A stretch of 38,229 nt of DNA, taken from positions 1 to 38,229 of the IMG/VR virus record IMGVR_UViG_3300035698_018426; one strand, given 5' to 3'. Source of the DNA: a virus. The notes under the pieces are model-generated. The model was not told the origin of the DNA. It ran no database searches and was given only the letters and a program-made list of their open reading frames with translations. How positions within the stretch are numbered: position 1 is the first letter of the stretch; every line of letters begins with the position of its first letter. The translations under genes and the position numbers were made by a program. This document shows, piece by piece, positions 8,658-19,694 of the stretch.

Positions 8658-9332
8658 ATGATTTTAGAAGAAGCATTAAAACTGTTGAAAGAAACAGACG
8701 CTGCAGCCTTTGAGGCAGTAGAAAAAGAAATTACAACTCTGACAAATAAAGGGACTGGCGTTGAGATAGAAAGAAAAAAAGCCGAGGACGCAGAAAAGAA
8801 ACTTGCAGACGAGAAAGCTGCACATGCTGCAAAAGTTGAAAGCCTCACGGAAGACATCGAAAAAGCAAAAACAGACGGAAAAAATGCAGGCGATAGTTTC
8901 AAATGATTATATGAGGAAGAAAAGGCAAAAAGGGAAACCCTTGAAGCTGGCGAGCTTGGATTAAACCAACAAATCGAAAGTTTAAAAACTGCCAAAGCTA
9001 CTTCCGACGCACTCATTGAAACAGACATCGAAAAACTTTATATTGGTTTGGAAGACGAACAAGTGGCAACACTTAAAAAGCTTGCAAACAAATTCCCAAT
9101 AGAGGAAAGAGTAAGTTTTATTGTAGACTTTAAAGAAAAATATTTAGGAATTGAAAAAAAGAAAGGGTGAAAGCCCAATGGTGGAACTGGTGGCGAAAAA
9201 ACAACCCTTGAAGATATACAAGCAGAGTACGACAGATTAAAAGCCTTACCCTACAAAACCCCAGCAGAACAAAAAGCGTTCTTACTGTCTGCAAGGTATA
9301 TCTCGGGAGAATTAAAACTGCCAACAACTTAA
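8658..9332 (+). CDS. Scaffold-like coiled-coil protein (224 aa)
   Basis: The protein is dominated by charged heptad-like helices (residues 1-140, Glu/Lys/Ala-rich), as in GP20-type capsid scaffolds, and sits directly before the major capsid gene. A Gly-rich hinge (KKGGKPNGGTGGEK, about 168-181) precedes a helical end. Such scaffolds guide capsid assembly and then leave or are degraded. Two TGA codons (8904, 9168) encode Gly. Confidence 0.75.
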
Positions 9333-9355
9333 TTTATATCCTAGCATAAACTATT

Positions 9356-10507
9356 ATGACAATTAAAGGAATTTTATACTCAGACCAAGAGGCTCTGACA
9401 CTCGACCCAATGACACTTGCATATTACTCAAATGTCCCTGCGAATAACAGAACGACACTTGACTTACATAGACAAGGTGAAACACTGAATACAACAGAAT
9501 ACAAAACGTACACAAAACCAACAAGAGCGAGAAAAGGGGCTGTTGATGATACAACACCATGGAACGCTTCTGCAACAACTGGGCTTGCAGTTACTCACCA
9601 AACAGCACTTGACCTTGATATAGGTAAAGTATTGCTTATCGGTTCTGAAAAAGTAATTGTAAAAGCAATTGATGTTTCTGCAGATACGATTGAAGTATTT
9701 GCAAGAGGAGCTGGTGGAACAACTGCTGCAATACATGCTGTTGATAGTGAAATACTAATGACAACAGTTGCAGTTCCAGAGGGTCAAAATCTTGGTGCAG
9801 GTTTATTCAATGAAAGAGTTGCTGCAACAAACGGTACTCAAATCATCACAAAACAAGCACAAGTGACTCTGACGGAAGCAAAACAAAGACGTAAACTTCC
9901 GGAGGATTTACTTACTGAAAAAACGCAAGACGAAATGTACGACGCAGTCGAAGACATGAACTATGCGTCAATCGCTGGTTCGTTCCAAGAGGCAGACAGT
10001 GACACTGAAACGCCAGGGATGACAAGAGGTGTTGTTGAAACAATTATTGTTGCTGGTAACGGGAAACTTGTAAACGTTACAAGTGGAGCATTTACGGAAG
10101 CAAGAGTTACTGCAATGCTTCATAATATTTGGCTTGAAAAAGGGAAAGTTGATACAATCATACTTTCACCGGACAACAAAAAAATCGCAAACGGTTTCGG
10201 TAGTTTTGAAAAAAGAGTTGCAGATATTAGAGGAAACAAATTGGGTCAAGAAACAGACGCAATTTCTGCAGAGGGTATTGGTGACGTTTACTTTACTGTA
10301 GACCACTCATTAAGCAATGCAGACGTTGTATACTGTAATTCTGCAGATATGACACAACATTATTTCGAGGGTGACGAATTAAGAGTAATTAATACCTCTG
10401 ACACGACAAACCCAAGACTTATCAGAAATTCTATTATGGGACAATTAGGGTTTAACTACACGAACGTAAATAGAAACTTCGGGCTTGATAGAAACCTTAC
10501 TACATAG
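9356..10507 (+). CDS. Major capsid protein, SU10/DUF5309-like (383 aa)
   Basis: Position after the scaffold, length and sequence fit the DUF5309/SU10 group of HK97-fold capsids, including the segment NERVAATNGTQIITKQAQVT followed by a helix with EAKQRRKLPEDLL. A beta-rich insertion (about 75-135) may be a surface domain. No TGA codon occurs although there are roughly thirty glycines, all GGN. A strong terminator follows, consistent with a very abundant transcript. Confidence 0.85.
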   Translation: MTIKGILYSDQEALTLDPMTLAYYSNVPANNRTTLDLHRQGETLNTTEYKTYTKPTRARKGAVDDTTPWNASATTGLAVTHQTALDLDIGKVLLIGSEKVIVKAIDVSADTIEVFARGAGGTTAAIHAVDSEILMTTVAVPEGQNLGAGLFNERVAATNGTQIITKQAQVTLTEAKQRRKLPEDLLTEKTQDEMYDAVEDMNYASIAGSFQEADSDTETPGMTRGVVETIIVAGNGKLVNVTSGAFTEARVTAMLHNIWLEKGKVDTIILSPDNKKIANGFGSFEKRVADIRGNKLGQETDAISAEGIGDVYFTVDHSLSNADVVYCNSADMTQHYFEGDELRVINTSDTTNPRLIRNSIMGQLGFNYTNVNRNFGLDRNLTT

Positions 10508-10541
10508 TAAAACCCCTCTACAAGTGCAAAAATCCTAATTG

Positions 10542-10573
10542 GGGGTGGGGATATAAACACCTCGCCCCTTTTT
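10542..10573 (+). terminator. Strong terminator after the capsid gene
   Basis: A GC-rich 9-bp stem (10542-10550 with 10560-10568, two wobble pairs) is followed by TTTTT. It is 35 bp after the capsid stop and would reduce transcription into the connector genes. Confidence 0.75.
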
Positions 10574-10594
10574 ATATTTATAAACACACATATT

Positions 10595-11071
10595 ATGGCA
10601 AAAGCTGCTACAAAAGGAATACTCATTGTAAAATTTATTGTTACAATTGGGAAAAAAACATACATGCCAGGACAATATAAAGTTGCTGGAGAAGAATACA
10701 AAGCGTTGCTTACTGCACCTTATGTAAGAGAAGCAACAAAAGAGGAACTGGCTACTGCAAAAGCTGCAAGAAAAACCAGGGACGCTGCTAGAAAGGCAAA
10801 TGGCTTTGGAGAAGACCAAGACGAAGTTGAAGTGATTGAAACTGGCGACGAAGACGCTGGGGGCGATGAGGAAGACGAAGACGAGGACGACGAAGCTGCA
10901 GACGGTGAGGACGATGTAGAAACTGACGATGTTGTTTACACTAGAGAGGAACTTGAAGCACTTGAAGAAGCTGATTTAAGAACACTTTACAAAGCAGAAC
11001 AAGACAAACTTGGTAAATCTACTCCACCAAATATCGGTGTTGCAAAAATAATTGATAATCTATTGAAATAA
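10595..11071 (+). CDS. Acidic head protein with C-terminal SAP/Rho-N-like helices (158 aa)
   Basis: Residues 8-40 form a small beta-rich domain (KFIVTIGKKTYMPGQYKV). A very acidic run of Asp/Glu (about 80-112) follows. The C-terminal 40 residues (TREELEALEEADLRTLYKAE...) resemble the HeH/Rho-N helix-extended-helix fold found in phage head-tail proteins. Location right after the capsid suggests a connector or head accessory protein. No TGA. Its stop overlaps the next ATG (TAATG). Confidence 0.6.
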   Translation: MAKAATKGILIVKFIVTIGKKTYMPGQYKVAGEEYKALLTAPYVREATKEELATAKAARKTRDAARKANGFGEDQDEVEVIETGDEDAGGDEEDEDEDDEAADGEDDVETDDVVYTREELEALEEADLRTLYKAEQDKLGKSTPPNIGVAKIIDNLLK

Positions 11072-11499
11072 TGGCACTTTACGAACCAATATACATAACA
11101 GCCCAGGAGGTAAAAGATAACACAAGCGACGTCAAACTTGCTGCAGAAACGGACGCACTTCTTGAAAAACTTATTGTAAAAGCCCAAATATTGCTTGACG
11201 GTTATATTTGAGCTATTGAGTCGTATAGTGACACCCAAAATTTCAAGTTCCCAAACTCTGACAACAAAGTGCCAGTCAATGTAAAGCAATCAACGGTCTA
11301 TATTGTTGAAAGCATTTACTCTGAAATGGTGCAAAACAGAAAATGAGTCAAGAGTGAAGCGTGGGACGGTTACAGCGTATCTTATACAGAGTCCGTGACG
11401 AGTGCAGATTTTGAATATGTTACAGAGGCAGCAAAATCAATGCTGAACGAATACGGACTTGGAGAAGCTGGACTTGCAGCGTTTAAACTTAACTATTAA
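11071..11499 (+). CDS. Head-tail connector protein (142 aa)
   Basis: An N-terminal helical part with VKDNTSDVKLAAETDALLEKLIVKAQILLDGYIG is typical of the gp6/gp15-type connector fold that binds the portal. A beta-hairpin region and a helical end follow. Two TGA codons encode Gly. It shares one base with the upstream stop. Confidence 0.6.
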
Positions 11500-11503
11500 A
11501 AAC

Positions 11504-11836
11504 ATGTGATTTGCAGACGGACTAAAACATACAGCAAATATTTCAACCGTAAGTATTGCAGAGGATAGTTTTTGAAAAGAAACAAAGACCTTTACTGCTT
11601 TATATGAAAATATGAAATGCAGGCTTGGCAAATGAACACCAAGGCAAATAAAAAGCAACGAAAAGGACGAAAAGTTTGTTGTTACATATAAGCTTTATAC
11701 TCTGCCGGAGTATTCTGCAGGTAAGAACGGCGACCAAGTTATAATTGGTGACGACACTTTTATTATATATGGACATAGTGCAGCCGTTGGAGGCGAAACA
11801 AATCATTATATTTATAATATAACAGCTGATGAGTAA
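11504..11836 (+). CDS. Head closure / head-tail joining protein (110 aa)
   Basis: A small beta-rich protein in the head-closure position, starting ATG-TGA (Met-Gly). The sequence alternates short strands (EKFVVTYKLYTL, DQVIIGDDTFIIYG) as expected of a small barrel stopper. Three TGA codons, including the second codon, are Gly. It overlaps the next gene by 8 bp. Confidence 0.5.
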
Positions 11837-12236
11837 AATAGAGCAAGTGGTGCAAAATCTCAACAAAGCAAAAATAAAAATCACCGGCGATTTAGAAAAA
11901 AATGTCGGCGACGCTGGTTTGCATGCAGAGGGAGAAATTGTTGAAAATACTCCAGTTAGTGAAGACGGAGGAACGCTTGCAGACTCTATTATTACAGGAG
12001 AAGTTGAAAAGGTTTGAACAAAAATAGTCGTGGAGGTTGGAACAAACATTGACTATGCAGCACACGTTGAATATGGGGTGACGGCAAAAACTAAAACTTG
12101 AAAAGCCAGGAAAAACCCTTACGATTATCACAAGTGAACAAGAGTTTTTAAAAGTTGAACTGGGGCGTCGATGTTCCGTGATACAATGGACGCACAGCGA
12201 GATAATATTATTGATATAATTAAAAACTGATGATAG
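11829..12236 (+). CDS. HK97 gp10-like tail protein (135 aa)
   Basis: The core VGTNIDYAAHVEYGV is the conserved signature of HK97-gp10 family neck/tail-terminator proteins, and the C-terminal helix SMFRDTMDAQRDNIIDIIK is also typical. The frame ends TGA-TGA-TAG, giving two Gly before the real stop, and overlaps the next ATG inside this end. Six TGA codons in all. Confidence 0.75.
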
Positions 12237-12583
12237 CTTCAATAAAAAATGCACTTGATAATGCACCTGGACTTGTACTTGCTGAAAAGAAAGTTTACAA
12301 AAAGCCAATCCAGGCAACCCAGCCTGCAAATTACATATATTTTATATCCGGTGTAAAAACTAGAACAAAAACTGGCTATCGTCAAAGGTTTTCTTTCTAT
12401 GTTATTGCAGAGGAAATGGAAACAATGGAAACGTTGAGCCAGGAGCTGGAAAAACTACTGGTTGGAAATGGTTTAAATATAGACCCCAGCCTTTGGAGAA
12501 TATTGCAGCAATGAGAAAAGGAGTTTGCTGATGAAATGATACGAGTAATTGATTTTACTTTCTATTCTACTTTTAAAATTTAA
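12230..12583 (+). CDS. Tail terminator/completion protein (117 aa)
   Basis: Starts within the last codons of the gp10-like gene. The alpha/beta layout (N-terminal helix, strand IYFISGVKTRT, central strands, a helix with SQELEKLL, final strand) and its position just before the tube gene fit the tail completion family (gpU/gp17-like). One TGA. Confidence 0.6.
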
Positions 12584-12595
12584 CATAATACACAC

Positions 12596-13372
12596 ATGAG
12601 TAATATGGACGAAAAGAAACTTGGTACGGTTGCAGGTGACCTCCTAATTTGGAAACTATCTGACCCAGGGAACATAATAAACCTTGGAGGATTAAAAACA
12701 CTTGACGCAACTGTTGATACAGACGCAGAAAGAGTTGAAATTGCAGTACACAACAGAGCAGCCATAACAGGTAACTCACCGTCTGCAATAATCGGGGTTC
12801 AATTCCTGGAAAATATTGATGCAGAAAAAATATCAGTACTTACTGGAGCTGATGTAACAGTTGTTGCAGCATCACCAATAAGCATAACAGGTGAAGCACT
12901 TGGGACTGGTTGGGTTGTTGGACAACCAATTAAACTTGCAAACAAAAATGGTGACGACACTGTTGTTGCTTCAATTGTTGTTGATGCAGACGGTTCTGCA
13001 CTTGCTGCAGGTACTGACTACGAAACATACGTTGCCGACGGTTCAAACGGTGAAAAAGGTGCAACATATATTGTTCCAAAAACTGCACAAGCTGGAGTTT
13101 TAGACGCTGACTATGATTACACGCCAAATTCTTCTGTCACAGTTAGAAACAAAAGAAAATACAGAAACGATGTATTACTTGGAGCAAAAATTGTTACAGA
13201 GGCAGACGCTGACGGGAAAGTGAATACTTACACGCTAGAGTCTTGTATATTTAAAGGACAATATAAAATTTCAGTGATAGACCTTGCAATTGCTGGTGAC
13301 CTTGACGGGACAACTGGTGCTTTGGAACTATCAAGGGGGGCTGATATTGTACATAACATTGAAACGCTTTAA
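12596..13372 (+). CDS. Major tail tube protein (258 aa)
   Basis: It lies between the tail completion gene and the chaperone/tape-measure pair. The protein is beta-rich, with a Gly/Asp/Val-rich inserted domain (about 85-185, Ig-like or tube-decoration in character) and a C-terminal part containing KGQYKISVIDLAIAG. No TGA codon is used despite many glycines, as for capsid and portal. A terminator follows. Confidence 0.75.
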   Translation: MSNMDEKKLGTVAGDLLIWKLSDPGNIINLGGLKTLDATVDTDAERVEIAVHNRAAITGNSPSAIIGVQFLENIDAEKISVLTGADVTVVAASPISITGEALGTGWVVGQPIKLANKNGDDTVVASIVVDADGSALAAGTDYETYVADGSNGEKGATYIVPKTAQAGVLDADYDYTPNSSVTVRNKRKYRNDVLLGAKIVTEADADGKVNTYTLESCIFKGQYKISVIDLAIAGDLDGTTGALELSRGADIVHNIETL

Positions 13373-13399
13373 TTTTACAATAACTGCTTTTCTGATATG

Positions 13400-13437
13400 A
13401 TGTTACTATATATTTTATATGTAGTAACATTTTTTTT
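13400..13437 (+). terminator. Terminator/attenuator between tail tube and chaperone genes
   Basis: A 13-bp stem (13400-13412 with 13418-13430, one G-T pair), 5-nt loop and TTTTTTT tract. The next gene's ATG follows the T-tract with no gap, so readthrough transcripts would carry the hairpin directly at the start codon. Confidence 0.8.
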
Positions 13438-14019
13438 ATGCAAGAATTAATGGTAAAAGAAGCAGTGCTGGAGCTTCCAAAAGGCAAGGAAAAGTTCGTG
13501 TTTACTATAAAGCAAGCCAACTTTGAAAAAATCCTAGAGTTTGATTTTTATATAAAACAGCAAAATAATACAATCGTGCAGCATATATTCGATTTATTGC
13601 ATGGTATGGACAAGGAGTTTACGGAAAAGCATTTTGATAGCATATCCCCGGAAAAGTTTAATGAGGTATATTTATTTTTTATTAAGAATTATTGCACGGG
13701 TTTTTATGATATATCGGAGGAAACCGGAAGCAAAGAACGTAAAGCCGTTGAAAACAAGCCTTTTTCGTCCGTTATAGCGTGAATTGTAACAAACAGCAAT
13801 GAAACTATAGAAAGCTTGTTAAAACTTACCTGGCAGCAAATTATATATCTTTCCGAGGGGCTTGTGTACAATATGAACGAGCAAAGCAAAGACGGGAAAG
13901 CAGAAAATGCAAGAAAACAAGGTAAAAAGGACATAAAGGATTGAAAATATACAGATACAATTGCTGCACTAAAAGCCCAAAGGGAAAAGGTAAATGCAAA
14001 ATTTATTACTAAAAAATAA
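13438..14019 (+). CDS. Tail assembly chaperone (193 aa)
   Basis: Position between tube and tape measure, length and a helical, charged composition match siphovirus tail assembly chaperones, which coat the tape measure during assembly. The N-terminus (VLELPKGKEKFVFTIKQANFEKILEFDF) resembles that family. Two TGA codons (13780, 13942) are read through; I see no clear slippery site, so the usual frameshifted second product may be absent. The ATG touches the preceding terminator. Confidence 0.65.
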
Positions 14020-14023
14020 AAAC

Positions 14024-16975
14024 ATGGTTGTTGTAGATAAACTCACAGTTGAAATTGAAGCCGATATAAACGACTTTGATACAAACCTGGATAAAAGTAC
14101 AGCCTCTCTTAAAAAATTTGATAAGGAGGGGAAAAAAATAGCACCAACGGTGGACAAGAATATAAAAACCCTGGACAGCATGAATAAAGAGCTGGCAGAG
14201 TTAAAAAGTAAACTTGGCTCTGCAGAAGTTGGAAGCACTGCATTTAAAAAATTACAAAAAGAGGCAACAGCAGCAGAAAGGAAAATAAAAAGCCTTTCAG
14301 ATATAACCGGTGGAATGTCGGGAGTTATGAAAAAAGCTGGTGCAGCCCTGGTTGGACTTTTTGCAGTCGATAAATTAGTTAGTTTTTGAAAAACTGCAGT
14401 AACAAACTTTGTTGCTTTTGAAAAGGGGCTTGCAAGAATAAATACTGTTGCAAATGTTACACAAAAGCAAATGCAGGGGCTTGGAGTTGAAGTAAAAAAC
14501 ATTGCAGAAAAATTTGGACTTACACAAGAGGAATTGTTGGAAACTGGTTTTAATATTTCGTCTGCAGGTGTTGAGTTTGAGAATATTACAAAAATAATGG
14601 AGCTGGCTGCAGTGACTGCAGTATGAGCCGGGACAGATACAACCACGGCTTTTAATGGTATAATCGCCGTTGTTAAAAAATACGGTGAAAACTTAAATAT
14701 TGCCGGGGATATTGCAGAAAAGTATTTTATTGCAAACAAACTGGGACAAACAACGATTGAGGACATGGCAAGTGCCATGCAAAACCTTACGTCAAAAGCA
14801 AAGCCGGCTGGTGTTAGTATTGACGAAGTGTTTGCCGTGTTAGCAACTTTGACTGGTGTAACTGGTGATGCCAATGCTGTTATCACTCAATTAAACGGGG
14901 CGATTGATGCAATTTGAGCACCTACCAAGGAAGCCAGTGCAAAATTTAAGGAACTTTGAATTGAAGTTTGAAGTACAGCGATTGAGGAAAAAGGGCTGGT
15001 TGCAGTTTCAAAAGAAATATTTGATGCAGTATGAGGAAATATTGAACAGCTTAGAACACTTATACCGGAACAGGAAGCGAGTAAATTAGTAATTGCACTT
15101 GCTACAACACAAAATCAAAAGTATAAAAAAAGTCTTGATGAGGTTGCAACAGGGAATTGAAACCTGCAAGAGGCTGTTAGATTAATGACGGAAACAACAG
15201 ATTTCCAATTAAAGGTTGCCAACAGTAAATGGACGAACTTTACAACAGCAACAGGGAGAAAGCTTACAATTATTGCTGGTTGGCTCTATGATTTTTGAGA
15301 AATTGCCAAAAGTTTATTTCTTGGAGTGTTTGGTGGTGTACTCGGTGCAGCAGGTGTATCGCTTGGAGGTTTAGTTGCTACCGTTTGGGCTGGTTTAAAA
15401 GATATTTGATACAACTTTAAAGAACTTGCGAGAGTATTGCCAGCACTTATGAAAACTGCAATAAACAACCTGCCAGCAATAGCGTCTGCAGGGTTGAGAA
15501 AGTTCCTGGGCGTGTTTGGTGACCTATGAGGTACAATATCAGACAAACTGGGTTTAAAAGAAGACCTGGGGAGCGTATTTGGCGAAGTAGATACAAACTT
15601 TAATTTTAAAAATACAGCCCAGGCAGCAAAAACGTTTGAAAAGCAAATGTGAGCGATTGTATGAGGTGTGAAAAATGAGTTTAGAAATGTTGGCGATATA
15701 TTAAAGGGCGAGGGTGCAGTATTTGACGCCGAGGTGTGAAAATTACTGGACGGGATTGATAATTTAGACCAGGGGTTTTGAGGTGATACCCTTGGAGGTA
15801 TGAACGAGAGTTTGGCAGAAATGAAAAAAAGACTGCAGGAAACATCGATTGGAACAGAGGAGTTTAAAAACCTGCAAGCAGAAATAAAAGCTGCAGAGGA
15901 TAAAATAAAGTGATATACAAATGCACAAGGCAACGCAGCAGCAGCAGGAGCAGGAGCAGCAGCCGACGCACAAAAGGATATCGAAGATACAAAAAAAACA
16001 TTGCAAGCAGCAGTGGAAGCACAAATAAAAGACCTGGACAAATTAAAAGACGAGGGGACGCAAACATACGAGGAAATAAACAAGGAAATTGCAAACCAGG
16101 AAGACAGTATTGCAAAACTGAATAAAGAATATGAAGACTTACAATCAGAGCTGGAAAAAGTTGGTGAAAAGGGGGCTGATGATATTGCAAAAATAACGGA
16201 AGCAATCGACGAGTTAAATGCAAAACTTGGAACAATAAAAACTCAATGAAGCCTGGATTTAGCAGAGCGTGAGTTGGATATACAAGAAAGGCTTGCAGAA
16301 ATAGACAAGGAAAGAAAAGAGCTGCAGGAGGATTGATTTGAGGGTGACGAGCTGGAGGAGTTTAATGCACTACTTGAAGAACAAAAAAAATTAAAAGAGG
16401 AGCTGCAAGTATTGGACGGAAATTTAACAGAGGAAGAAAGAGTAGAAGCAGTTGCACAACTTAGTAAAACAAAAACGCAACTTATCCTGGACGAGCTGAA
16501 AGCAAAAGAGGACGAAATAGCTGCAGACAAACTTTTACTTGAAGAACAAAGACTGCAAAGAGAAACAGAGCTTGCACTAGAACTTGCAGAGCTTGAAACT
16601 AAAAAACAAGCAAAACAGGACGCAGCAGTTGCAGAGGCACAAATACTGGAAAATCTAATAATTACCAAAAATTTATTGGAGCAAAGTTACCTGGACGCTT
16701 TTGGTGAAAGAGTTGGTGTTGAGGGAGCAAAAGTTGATAAGCTTACAAAGAAATATTTGGCACTTGCTGCAGCAAAACAAAAGGCGTGATATTCTTGAAC
16801 GGTTCTTGGTTCTGCTATAACAGCACAAGCAAATACAACCACGTCACAGTTTGACGAAAGAATCACTGGGGACGTAAAAACAGCAGCCGTGAACATATAT
16901 GGCGATATTACAAACAATAATGCAGGGGACGTGCAGGCGTTCGGGGACTCTTTAAATAACCAAATTAATCCATAA
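14024..16975 (+). CDS. Tape measure protein (983 aa)
   Basis: The longest gene of the late region and the tail-length ruler. The N-terminal 100 residues are coiled coil. A TP901-type tape-measure core follows (about 130-330: AEKFGLTQEELLETGFN, GQTTIEDMASAMQNLTS, LTGVTGDANAVITQLNGAI). A hydrophobic middle region (about 420-500) probably holds membrane-active segments. Long charged coiled coils span about 590-900. TGA glycines are frequent throughout. By the usual 1.5 angstrom per residue, 983 residues suggest a tail near 150 nm (inference). An in-frame ATG at 13994 is a less likely start because it overlaps the chaperone. Confidence 0.9.
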
Positions 16976-16985
16976 TTTTTTAAAA

Positions 16986-17876
16986 ATGATTTGAAGCAAC
17001 TACAAATACAACGGGGAGCAAATTGATATTGCACATGCTGAATATGATATATATTTGAGCGATGATTTAAACCCTTTGGAAATTAATGCAAGCGACACAA
17101 CAGAGGAGGTCGTTTGATACCATGGACAAACAACGAGTCCGACTTATGCAAGAAATAGAGTAATTTGAATTACTGGAGTGATTGTAAGTGATACCCGTGT
17201 TGGTTTTGGTAAAGCAATGACATATTTAAACAATTTATTCAAGCTGCAAGGTAACACATGAACCCTGCAGCTTAAACCGTTCTTATTTACGGATGATGAG
17301 GGAATTGATTGGGAAGCACAAGTGAAAATAAAAGTGCCTTTAAAATACGAACTTGAAGAAATGGACGGGCTGCATTTTGTGAGGCGTTTCGTTGTTGTAT
17401 TATCTGCACCCGACCCAAAGCTTTTTTCTCCAGTAGAAACAAGCCAGGCTGGCGAGGAGGGGTCAATTTGAGGTTTAGCAATAACAGACGAGGGAATTGC
17501 TATTACAGAGGATTGAATTGCAATAAATGAGTTTTGAGGGGAATTTCTTATAATCCCTGCAACATGAAACCAACCACTCGAACCCAGGTTTGAAATAACA
17601 GTTTTGAAAGATATAAGCGAGTATTTAAGAATGCAAAATGGTAACACTGGCGAATATATCCAATTTAATGTGAGTGCTACACCTGGACAAGTATTTGTGA
17701 TTGATAGCAGCAACGAAACAGCAACCCTGGACGGTGTAAATATAATGGCTGCAAAAACCGGGGGGAATTTTATTACTATTGATTGACCGACACCAGTGGA
17801 AATATTTGATACCGACCAAAGGTATTATTGAAACGACCTGGATATAATAGCTTACTTTAAAAACATTTTAATATAA
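16986..17876 (+). CDS. Distal tail protein (296 aa)
   Basis: First gene after the tape measure. The N-terminal half is beta-rich with a pattern of a Dit-like ring protein (GYHGQTTSPTYARNRVIGITGVIV, then LKPFLFTDDEG). The C-terminal half contains Gly-Ile repeats (GGLAITDEGIAITEDGIAIN) and a galectin-like beta region. It would form the hub joining tube and tail tip. About ten TGA codons encode Gly. Confidence 0.65.
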
Positions 17877-17882
17877 AAAATT

Positions 17883-19691
17883 ATGGATATTTTAATATTA
17901 GACAGACAAAACAATATTTTAGACCAATTTTCCAATAAATTTTTTGGCGACTTGCAATATGAGGAGCTTTTAAATGGTATTTGAAAGGGGAGTTTTACCA
18001 TGTCGATTGAGAACACAAACAATAAAATAAACTATTTGCAGGCAAACAACAGGATTGTTTTCAAAGATAAAGAGCAAGTATATTTTGGCTGAAATATTTT
18101 TAATATAAAACCAAGTTATGAAATAAAAAATACTTTTGTTTTCCAAAACCTGGTGTGAATATTTAACGATAAAAAGATTTATGATGATGTCGTGTATACA
18201 GACAAAACAATAGATTTTATTTTAAATGATATATTGGCTGCAGTAAATACCAGGGAGGACACTTTTATTGAGCTTGATTGTTGAATTGAAGATATTACAA
18301 CAAGAGAGTTTACAAAAAGCCAAACTGTTTTCAGTGCTTTTCAAGATTTACTTGATGACAGATACGAGTTTTTATTACTGCCAACCATTACTGGAACAAC
18401 AGTAAGTTTTGTTTTAAAAGTAAAAGAAAATATTGGTATTGATAGAACGACTATTGGTAACGATTACAGAGAATATAAATACGATTTAGAGGTTTGAAAT
18501 AAAAGGACAATAAACACCATTGAGGGTGAAATAGATATTAGGAACACCGGGAACGCTATAATTGGGAACGACGGAGAAACTTACGACGAACAGGAGGATG
18601 CAACCAGCATTTCTTTAATTGGTAGAATTGAGCGTTGAATAAAGACAACCGGGGATATTATTGCAGAAACAATTGCATATTTAACAGCCAGGAAAGATAT
18701 TATAAACGAGGTGAGAGTTGAGCCAAAAACAAACGATTTCTTTGAAGCAAACCTTGGTGATACTGTAAAAATAATTACTGCAGGGAATAAATTAATGGAA
18801 TTTAATAAGGGAATTAAACTTATTGGAAAAAAATATATTGGTTGAGAATTGCCAACGGTTGGTTTTACTTTAAACAATGCAAATGTAAAAACAATATCCA
18901 TTGCAAACGAAATAAATATTTTAAAATCAAAAGTTGATAATTTTAAAAGTGCTGCTGCAGCTGCTGCAAGTTCTTGGGGGTCAATTACTGGTTTATTATC
19001 TACACAAACAGACCTGCAGGACGCTTTAAATGAAAAGCAAACAAAAACAGAGAAAGGTGCTGAAAATTGATATGCTAGTTTAGATTGAGCCGGAAAAGTG
19101 CCAAGCTGACAGCTGCCAAGTTATGTTGATGATGTTTTGGAATATGCAGATTATGCAAGTTTGCCAGGCACGGGAGAAACTGGAAAAATTTATATAACTA
19201 CTGACGACGGTTTACAATTTAGGTGGACGGGTTCGGTTTATGCTCCAACCGGTGGTGGTGCGTCAAGCTGGTGAGATATTACATGAACATTATCTGCCCA
19301 GGCTGATTTGATTGCTGCATTAAATGAAAAATTGAGTTTGACGGGTGTAGAAACCATGACGAATAAAAGAATTACTCAAAGAGTGATTACAATTACAACG
19401 TCTGCAACAATTACACCAACAGGCGACACAGCAGATATTTATGCAGTTACAGCCCAGGCAGCAGCTGCAACAATAGCTGCACCAAGTGGGACACCAACCA
19501 ATGGACAAAAATTAACTTTGAGAATAAAGGACAATGGAACTGCAAGGGCTTTGACTTGGAATTGAATATATAGAGCAGGAGGAACGGTTTTGCCAACAAC
19601 AACAACAATTTCAAAAACAATGTACGCAGGTTTTTTATATAATAGTACAGACAGCAAATGGGACTTCATAGCTTATATTGATAATTTTTAA
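17883..19691 (+). CDS. Tail-tip (Tal-like) protein fused to a fibre domain (602 aa)
   Basis: Residues 1-350 are the baseplate/Tal-like part that caps the tail tube. From about residue 360 the protein is fibre-like, with an internal duplication (SWGSITGLLSTQTDLQDALNEK and SWGDITGTLSAQADLIAALNEK), and the widespread phage-fibre linker GKVPSGQLPSYVDDVLEYA, in which the Gly after Ser is a TGA. The end is a beta-sandwich-like domain (ITPTGDTADIYAVTAQ ... YNSTDSKWDFIAYI) seen at fibre tips. Numerous TGA codons. Confidence 0.75.
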
Positions 19692-19694
19692 ACA

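Noticed and set aside
13994-14023. ATG 13994 as the tape-measure start
   Set aside because: It lies inside the chaperone gene and lacks the AAAACATG leader present at 14024.
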